From contig NZ_JAODIW010000010.1 in NCBI RefSeq assembly GCF_026586625.1, positions 1 to 64,000 of the forward strand: DNA of 64,000 nucleotides. The letters are read 5' to 3'. Made by a program: the position numbers and the translations under genes. Below, piece after piece: positions 58,879 through 64,000 of the stretch. The notes below the pieces were generated by a model. It was not told the DNA's origin. It was given only the letters and a program-made list of their open reading frames with translations, and did not search any database. This stretch comes from Halobium salinum. GTDB taxonomy: Archaea; Halobacteriota; Halobacteria; Halobacteriales; Haloferacaceae. Positions within the stretch are counted from its first letter, which is position 1; each line of letters begins with the position of its first letter.

Positions 58879-60798
58879 TTACGCGTCGTTCTCGTCGTCG
58901 TCCACGTCCTCGAAGTCGGCGTCGACGTATTCGTCGTCGCCGGCGTCCGCGTCGCCGCCCACGTCGCCCATATCACCCATACCGCCGGCACCTGCGCCGG
59001 CGCCACCGGGGCCGCCCGCGGCGCCGCCCGCACCGCCGGGGCCGGCCTGGGCCTGCTGCTGGTACATCTGCTTGCCGATCTCCTGGAGTTCCTTCGAGAG
59101 TGTCTCGACGGCCTCCTCGATCTCCTCGGTGTCGGCGTCGTCGTCCTCGAGGACGGCCTCCACGTCCTCGATGGAGCCCTCGATGTCCTCGCGGAGGTCG
59201 TCGTCGACGTTCTCCTCGTTCTCCTCCAGCAGGGTCCGGGCGCGCTGGACCGTGCTCTCGGCCTCGTTGCGGGCCTCGATGCGCTGGCGGCGCTCCTGGT
59301 CCTCTTCGGCGTGCTCCTCGGCCTCCTGCTGCATCCGGTCGATCTCCTCGTCGGAGAGGCCGGCGCCGCCCTCGATGGTGATGTCCTCGACGTTGCCGGA
59401 GCCTTTGTCTTCGGCCGAGACGTTGACGATGCCGTTCTCGTCGATGTTGAACGTCACCTCGATCTGGGGCGTGCCGGCGGGCGCGGGCGGGATGCCCGTG
59501 AGTTGGAACTCGCCGAGCAGCTCGTTGCTCTCGGCCATCTCGCGCTCGCCTTGGAAGACGCGGACCTGCACCGAGGTCTGGTTGTCCGCGGCCGTGGTGA
59601 ATATCTTCGACTCCTCGGTCGGGATGGTGGTGTTCTTCTCGATGAGACGCTCGAACAGCCCGCCCTTCACCTCGATACCGAGGCTGAGCGGCGTCACGTC
59701 GAGCAGGACGATGTCGTCGACCTCGCCGCCGAGCACGCCGCCCTGGATGGCCGCGCCGAGCGCGACCGCCTCGTCGGGGTTGACGTTCTTCTTCGGCTCC
59801 TGGCCGATGAGCTCCGTCACCTTCTCCTGGACCTGCGGCATCCGGGTCGAGCCGCCGACGAGGATGACCTCGTCGATGTCCTCCTTCGAGTAGCCGGCGT
59901 CGGAGAGCGCCTGCTCGGTCGGCTCGACGGTGCGCTCGATGAGGTCGGAGGTGAGCGACTCGAACTTCGCGCGGGTGAGGCTCTGTTCGAGGTGGATGGG
60001 GCCCGAATCGGTGGCCGTGACGAACGGGAGGTTGATGTCGGTCTCCTTCCGGCTGGAGAGTTCGATCTTGGCCTCCTCCGCGGCGTCGCGGAGGCGCTGA
60101 AGCGCCTGGCGGTCCTCGCGGAGGTCGACGCCGTGGTCGTTTTGGAACTCGTCGGCGAGGTGGTCGATGATGGCCTCGTCCCAGTCGTCGCCCCCGAGGT
60201 CGTTGTCCCCGTTGGTCGCGACGACCTCGTAGACGCCGCCGCCGAGGTCGAGGACGGAGACGTCGAACGTGCCGCCCCCGAGGTCGTACACGAGGACGGT
60301 CTGGTCGGAGTCGTCGTCGAGGCCGTAGGCCATCGAGGCGGCGGTCGGCTCGTTGATGATGCGCTCGACCTCGAAACCGGCGATTTCCCCGGCGTCCTTC
60401 GTCGCCTGGCGCTGGCGGTCGTTGAAGTACGCGGGCACCGTGATGACCGCCTTCTCCACGTCGTCGCCGAGGTAGTCCTCGGCGTCGCGCTTGATCTTCT
60501 GGAGGATCATCGCCGAGAGCTGCTCGGGGGTGTAGTCCTCCCCGTCTATCTCGACGCTGTAGTCGTCCTCGCCCATGTGGCGCTTGATGGAGCGGATGGT
60601 GCGCTCGGGGTTCTGGACTGCCTGGTTCTTCGCGGGTTTCCCGACGAGTCGCTCACCGTCGTCGGTGAACGCGACGACGGAGGGCGTCGTCCGGTCACCT
60701 TCGCCGTTGACGATGATCTCGGGGTCGCCACCCTCCATCACCGCGAACGCGCTGTTCGTGGTACCGAGGTCGATACCGAGAATCTTGTTGCTCGCCAT
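58879..60798 (-). CDS. dnaK: Molecular chaperone DnaK (Hsp70)
   Basis: 639 aa from the ATG at 60798. The nucleotide-binding domain starts [18 protein letters not shown] and has [50 protein letters not shown] and [14 protein letters not shown]. The substrate-binding domain follows from about residue 370, with [16 protein letters not shown]. An acidic helical lid and a Gly/Ala-rich tail with [12 protein letters not shown] end the protein, without a eukaryote-type EEVD. Works with DnaJ (56948-58111) and GrpE (61135-61875). Confidence 0.97.
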   Translation of the reverse strand: MASNKILGIDLGTTNSAFAVMEGGDPEIIVNGEGDRTTPSVVAFTDDGERLVGKPAKNQAVQNPERTIRSIKRHMGEDDYSVEIDGEDYTPEQLSAMILQKIKRDAEDYLGDDVEKAVITVPAYFNDRQRQATKDAGEIAGFEVERIINEPTAASMAYGLDDDSDQTVLVYDLGGGTFDVSVLDLGGGVYEVVATNGDNDLGGDDWDEAIIDHLADEFQNDHGVDLREDRQALQRLRDAAEEAKIELSSRKETDINLPFVTATDSGPIHLEQSLTRAKFESLTSDLIERTVEPTEQALSDAGYSKEDIDEVILVGGSTRMPQVQEKVTELIGQEPKKNVNPDEAVALGAAIQGGVLGGEVDDIVLLDVTPLSLGIEVKGGLFERLIEKNTTIPTEESKIFTTAADNQTSVQVRVFQGEREMAESNELLGEFQLTGIPPAPAGTPQIEVTFNIDENGIVNVSAEDKGSGNVEDITIEGGAGLSDEEIDRMQQEAEEHAEEDQERRQRIEARNEAESTVQRARTLLEENEENVDDDLREDIEGSIEDVEAVLEDDDADTEEIEEAVETLSKELQEIGKQMYQQQAQAGPGGAGGAAGGPGGAGAGAGGMGDMGDVGGDADAGDDEYVDADFEDVDDDENDA

Positions 60799-61134
60799 CT
60801 TGTGCGGGTTTACCGGCTTCCGGCGGTTAAACGTTACTAGATGGGGCGACAGCACCGGGGCGACGACCTCGCTCCCGTCGTGCGGTTTTCCGTGTGAGTC
60901 GTCGCCACAGGTCGGGGGATTTTTATCGAAGTGCGAGCCGCGTCACGACGACGCCCGAGTCGGGTCGCGATAAGAGTCGACACCGGTCGTTCGTGGCGTC
61001 TCGACGGCCGACTACGTCCTCGGGAGCGAGTCGCCGCTCGACACACTCGGCTCGAGGCGCGGAGCGTGGGAAGTGGGTGATGAAACGTAGAACGGCGAAC
61101 GCCGAACCTCCGTCAGTCGATTCCGGGTTCGGGC
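60799..61134. other. 336-base intergenic region between grpE and dnaK
   Basis: No gene seen. It holds the dnaK promoter: a TATA-like CGTTTAACC (60825-60833 on the minus strand) about 31 bases before the start. A second TATA-like CGATAAAAATCC (60919-60930, minus strand) lies further upstream. The separate promoter shows that dnaK need not depend on grpE transcription. Confidence 0.6.
60825..60833 (-). promoter_or_regulatory. TATA box of dnaK
   Basis: CGTTTAACC on the minus strand, centred 31 bases before the dnaK ATG. It gives a very short leader, as in most haloarchaeal heat-shock genes. Confidence 0.55.
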
Positions 61135-61875
61135 CTACTCCTCGTCGCCCTTGCTCACCGTCACCTGCGCGGCGCGGATGACCTTGTCGGCCATCTCGTA
61201 CCCCGGCTGGTACACGTCCTCGACGGTGCCCTCGGGCTGGTCGCTGTCGACGCGCATCATCACCTCGTGTCGCTGGGGGTCGGTCTCGGTGCCCGGTTCG
61301 GGCTCGATGACCTCGACGTTCTCCGACTCGAGCAGGCGGTCGAACTCCGAGAGCGTCGATTCGAGGCCGCCGCGGATGTCGGCGTCCGCGTCCTGGTCGA
61401 GCGCGCGCACGAGGTTGTCGCGCACCTTTACGACCTGCGAGACGAAGTCCTCGGTGGCGCGCTCCTTTATCTGGGCCTGCTTCTTCTTCGTCCGCTTCTT
61501 GTAGTTCTGGAAGTCTGCCTGCTTGCGCTTGAGGGAGTTCTCCAGTTCGGCGACGCGCTCCTCGCGGTCCTGCAGGCGGTCGTCGACGGCCGCGAGTTCG
61601 GACTCGAGTTCGGCCACGCGGTCGCCCAGGTCGAGCACCTCACGGGCGAGTTCCTCGTCGTACTCGGCGACGCGGTTCGCGAGGTCGTCGCCGGGGTGCC
61701 CCTCGGTCTCCTCGGCCGACGAGGCCTCGGCGCCGGCGCCGTCGGCGGGCGCCTCCGCGGCGTCGAAGTCGAACTGGCCGTCACGGTCGGCACCGTCCTG
61801 TTCACGACCCGCGTCGCGAGTCTCGTCCGCTCGTTTCTCTGCCGGGTCGGCACCGTCGGCGGCGTCGTCGCTCAT
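61135..61875 (-). CDS. grpE: Nucleotide exchange factor GrpE
   Basis: 246 aa. A long, acidic, disordered N-terminal extension (1-65) is followed by a coiled coil (about 75-125) with VAELESELAAVDDRLQDREE and then the beta domain containing RHEVMMRVDSDQPEGTVEDV, ending GYEMADKVIRAAQVTVSKG. Releases ADP from DnaK. First of the grpE-dnaK-dnaJ set on the minus strand; the M20 gene follows upstream on the same strand after 87 bases. Confidence 0.94.
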   Translation of the reverse strand: MSDDAADGADPAEKRADETRDAGREQDGADRDGQFDFDAAEAPADGAGAEASSAEETEGHPGDDLANRVAEYDEELAREVLDLGDRVAELESELAAVDDRLQDREERVAELENSLKRKQADFQNYKKRTKKKQAQIKERATEDFVSQVVKVRDNLVRALDQDADADIRGGLESTLSEFDRLLESENVEVIEPEPGTETDPQRHEVMMRVDSDQPEGTVEDVYQPGYEMADKVIRAAQVTVSKGDEE

Positions 61876-61962
61876 GGTTCGACGGAACCGCTCGGCGGGT
61901 AAAAGGTTGAAGAAACGACGCGGCGACGGCCGGGGACGGCGAGGGATGGCGAAGGACGGCGG

Positions 61963-63246
61963 TTACGGTCGCTCGGCCGCGATGCGCTCGATTGCCCGGG
62001 AGAGCGTCTCGACGCCGATTCTGATGGTCTCCTCGTCCACGTCGAACGTCGACGTGTGGTGACCGCCGGGGTGGTCGGTGCCGACGCCGACGTAGGCAGC
62101 CTTCCCGCCGCGGTCCTGGACGTGCTGCATCAGGTACGTCGCGTCCTCGCTCCCGCCGAGGTCGTCGCTCCGGAGGACGGAGTCGACGCCGGTGACCCCG
62201 CCGGCGACCCCCTCGACCACGTCGACGACCGCGTCGTCGCTGACGGCACTGGGTGCCTCTCCCTCCGTAGAGACGTCGACCTCACAGCCGTGCATGTCCG
62301 CGGCGGCCCGGAGGACGCGCTCGGCGCGTTCGTGCATGTACTCCATCAACTCCGTGGTCTCGCCGCGTACCTCGCCCTCGACGAACGCCTCCTCCGGAAT
62401 CACGTTCGTCGCCGTCCCGCCGCCGGCCATCCCGGCGTTGACGCGCGTCGCGCCGTCGGAGTGTCGCGAGATGCCGTAGAGGTTCCCGATGGCCGTCGCC
62501 ATCGCCTGAATCGCGTTCTCGCCCTCCTCGGGCTTGGCGCCGGCGTGGGCCGGCGCGCCGGTGAACTCCGCGCGGAAGTGATGGACCGCGAGGAAGCCCG
62601 AGACGCCGGCGACGACTTCGCCGGTCGGGTGGTCGAGTCCGACGTGTACGGCCAGCAGGTAGTCCACGTCGTCGAGGTGCCCGCCCTCGGTCATCGGCTT
62701 CCCGCCGGCGACGAGTTCCTCGCCCGGTTGGAAGAACACCTTCAGCGTCCCCTCGAACTCGCTCTCGGCGACGGCGTCGAGCACGCCGAGTCCGATGGTC
62801 GCGTGGGCGTCGTGCCCGCAGGCGTGCATGAACCCCTCGTGCTCCGAGCGGAACCCCTCGGCGGCCGGGCAGTGCGTGTCGTCTTCGGACTCTCGAACGG
62901 GGAGTCCGTCGATGTCGACGCGGAGGCCGACGGTCGGACCGTTCTCGTAGTCGCCCTGTCGAAGAACGGCGACGGCGCCGGTGAAACCACCGTCGAGCGT
63001 CTCGAGGAGGTCCGCGCGGGCGCCCGCTTCGCGCGCCTGCTCGAACCACTCGTCGAGTTCGTCGTCGTCGGGGACCGAGAGACGGGTCTCGCCGAGCACC
63101 TCACGGCCGACGTACAGTTCGTCGAGCGGTCGCGTCTCCAGCTCGTCGACGATCCGTGCCGTGGTGTAGAACTCCCGCCAGGCTGGCTCGGGGTGTCGGT
63201 GGAGGTCGCGCCGGACCCTGCGGAGGTCGTCGTAGTCGAGGCTCAT
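61963..63246 (-). CDS. M20 family amidohydrolase (peptidase/deacylase)
   Basis: 427 aa from the ATG at 63246 (MSLDYDDLRRVRRDLHRHPE). Zinc-binding motifs: HACGHDAHATIGLG, GEELVAGGKPMTEGG and a C-terminal GTDHPGGHHTSTFD. The dimerisation domain lies in between, with GAPAHAGAKPEEGENAIQAM. AbgB/hippurate hydrolase-type amidohydrolases fit; an N-acyl amino acid or indole-3-acetyl conjugate could be the substrate. The frame opens further upstream (to 63318) but without family similarity. Confidence 0.9.
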   Translation of the reverse strand: MSLDYDDLRRVRRDLHRHPEPAWREFYTTARIVDELETRPLDELYVGREVLGETRLSVPDDDELDEWFEQAREAGARADLLETLDGGFTGAVAVLRQGDYENGPTVGLRVDIDGLPVRESEDDTHCPAAEGFRSEHEGFMHACGHDAHATIGLGVLDAVAESEFEGTLKVFFQPGEELVAGGKPMTEGGHLDDVDYLLAVHVGLDHPTGEVVAGVSGFLAVHHFRAEFTGAPAHAGAKPEEGENAIQAMATAIGNLYGISRHSDGATRVNAGMAGGGTATNVIPEEAFVEGEVRGETTELMEYMHERAERVLRAAADMHGCEVDVSTEGEAPSAVSDDAVVDVVEGVAGGVTGVDSVLRSDDLGGSEDATYLMQHVQDRGGKAAYVGVGTDHPGGHHTSTFDVDEETIRIGVETLSRAIERIAAERP

Positions 63247-63324
63247 ACCCGACGGAAGGGTCGGCCGGGCATAAGTCCGGCCGGTCGCCGTCGTCCCGTC
63301 GCCCCGTCGTCGGTCCACGCCGAC

Positions 63325-63612
63325 TCATCGGCGGACGGGGACCACACGCGTCGAGAGGAGCCACGCCCCCTTCCGGTCGGGGTCCTCGATGAAGGCGACC
63401 CGCCGGCCACGTCTCTCGCGGTCGCGGCTGTCGTAACTGTCGCGGCGTTCGCGACTCCCGTCGGTCTCCTCACGACTCTCTCCCGCCCCTTCTTCACCGC
63501 TCTCCTCCGCCCCTTCCTCGCGGTACTCGGTGAATCGGGTCTCGAAACGCTCCCACCGGGGGTAGGGTGCCTCGTAGTCCCGCCGAGTCGCCCGTCGGTC
63601 GTCAGTCGTCAC
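63325..63612 (-). CDS. Small hypothetical protein, DUF7331-like C-terminus
   Basis: 95 aa. The N-terminal 65 residues are dominated by Arg, Glu and Asp, with many RE/ER/RD pairs, and look disordered. The C-terminal RRVAFIEDPDRKGAWLLSTR segment resembles, from memory, the short conserved core of haloarchaeal DUF7331. The start overlaps the upstream gene by 11 bases (63602-63612), suggesting translational coupling. Confidence 0.65.
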   Translation of the reverse strand: MTTDDRRATRRDYEAPYPRWERFETRFTEYREEGAEESGEEGAGESREETDGSRERRDSYDSRDRERRGRRVAFIEDPDRKGAWLLSTRVVPVRR

Positions 63613-63880
63613 CGGTCACCGCCCGCCGGTACTCCCAGTGGCCCCGACAGTGCTCGGTGCAGAACAGCCGGACGACGAGGTCGTCGCCGCTCCGGTCGAC
63701 CGCCGTGAAGTGCCACTGGCGCGGGTCGAACGCCTCTCCGCACCAGCCACAGTACCCGTCGCGGTCGATACCCGACAGGCCGCTTTCGGCGGGCGTATCG
63801 GGTCTGGAGACTGCGTCGACTGTGTCGAGGGTGTCCGACGGCGTCGCCGACGGCTCGTCGCTACCTGGGCACATCTCCAT
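63602..63880 (-). CDS. Small zinc-finger-like protein (DUF7576-like)
   Basis: 92 aa from the ATG at 63880. A disordered acidic N-terminus precedes DRDGYCGWCGEAFDPRQWHF and LFCTEHCRGHWEYRRAV. The CxxC plus CxxHC arrangement (YCGWCG, FCTEHC) binds one zinc in a treble-clef or MYM-like way. From memory it matches haloarchaeal DUF7576; the role is unknown. It overlaps both neighbours, so three genes are nested head to tail on the minus strand. Confidence 0.72.
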   Translation of the reverse strand: MEMCPGSDEPSATPSDTLDTVDAVSRPDTPAESGLSGIDRDGYCGWCGEAFDPRQWHFTAVDRSGDDLVVRLFCTEHCRGHWEYRRAVTGDD

Positions 63881-64000
63881 CACTCGCTCCGGCCGACCGG
63901 CCGACGGGGTGGTTCGACTGAACGGACGCCCCGGCGGCCGGCCCGATGGGTTCGACGGGTTCGACCGTCACCTCGGCCTCGTCGTCGTGACCCACGTCGA
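63861..64000 (-). CDS. 3' end of an unidentified gene (5' part outside window)
   Basis: The frame is open from the window edge to a TAG at 63861-63863 and gives an acidic, halophile-like tail containing VGHDDEAEVTVEPVEPIG and ending ASDGDVPR. The other two minus-strand frames hit stops or are Arg-rich. It overlaps the start of the zinc-finger gene by 20 bases. No domain can be recognised from 46 residues. Confidence 0.45.
   Translation of the reverse strand, partial: DVGHDDEAEVTVEPVEPIGPAAGASVQSNHPVGRSAGASDGDVPR

Overview
The window is chromosomal DNA of a halophilic archaeon (class Halobacteria). The evidence is very high G+C throughout, strongly acidic predicted proteins, mostly leaderless promoters with a TATA-like box about 26-30 bases before the start codon, twin-arginine lipoproteins, an archaeal N-glycosylation gene (aglJ), a TIGR03663/Agl23 protein, a PGF-pre-PGF surface protein, HalOD1 and haloarchaeal DUF families. 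I cannot name genus or species. I saw no tRNA, rRNA, CRISPR array or prophage.

Layout. 1-60: 3' end of a probable IS transposase. 84-2289: an exported GMC flavoenzyme with its Tat-signal small subunit. 2521-7084: housekeeping and stress hydrolases (FAH family, metallo-beta-lactamase fold, OsmC, alpha/beta hydrolase, DJ-1/PfpI). 7161-15348: a cell-surface glycan region with an operon-like run of two glycosyltransferases and four alkaline-phosphatase/sulfatase-superfamily enzymes, divergent from aglJ. 15452-25338: moaC, a UVDE-type endonuclease, NAD(P)HX repair, CNNM/CorC and MFS transporters, and a membrane-anchored HTH regulator followed by a subtilisin-like protein lacking its usual catalytic Asp. 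25504-32594: an Lrp regulator, a HalOD1-HTH protein, an XPD/DinG-type helicase, a lipoprotein nuclease and arginase. 32760-42514: DUF389, a sugar epimerase, an HTH regulator, Agl23, a PGF-pre-PGF surface protein, a sensor kinase and an NDH-2-like enzyme. 42663-49855: nucleoside salvage (uridine phosphorylase, cytidine deaminase), an SdhA/FrdA-family flavoprotein, small membrane proteins and a GNAT enzyme. 49976-56717: acyl-CoA synthetase, tandem GNATs, a truncated acyl-CoA synthetase-like protein, cupin, DUF2332 and a Tat lipoprotein. 56948-61875: dnaJ, a zinc-ribbon protein, dnaK and grpE. 61963-64000: an M20 amidohydrolase, two small overlapping genes and the 3' end of another.

How genes work together. 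AglJ, the glycosyltransferases, the phosphatase/sulfatase superfamily enzymes, the epimerase and Agl23 all point to surface glycan synthesis and decoration. DnaK, DnaJ and GrpE form one chaperone system. Cytidine deaminase and uridine phosphorylase act in sequence in pyrimidine nucleoside salvage.

The most unusual signal is a family of hairpin repeats in two clusters (6242-6490 and 26991-27200). They have conserved flanks, but the roughly 8-bp stems differ between copies while still pairing. Both clusters lie directly downstream of a gene, in that gene's sense orientation.
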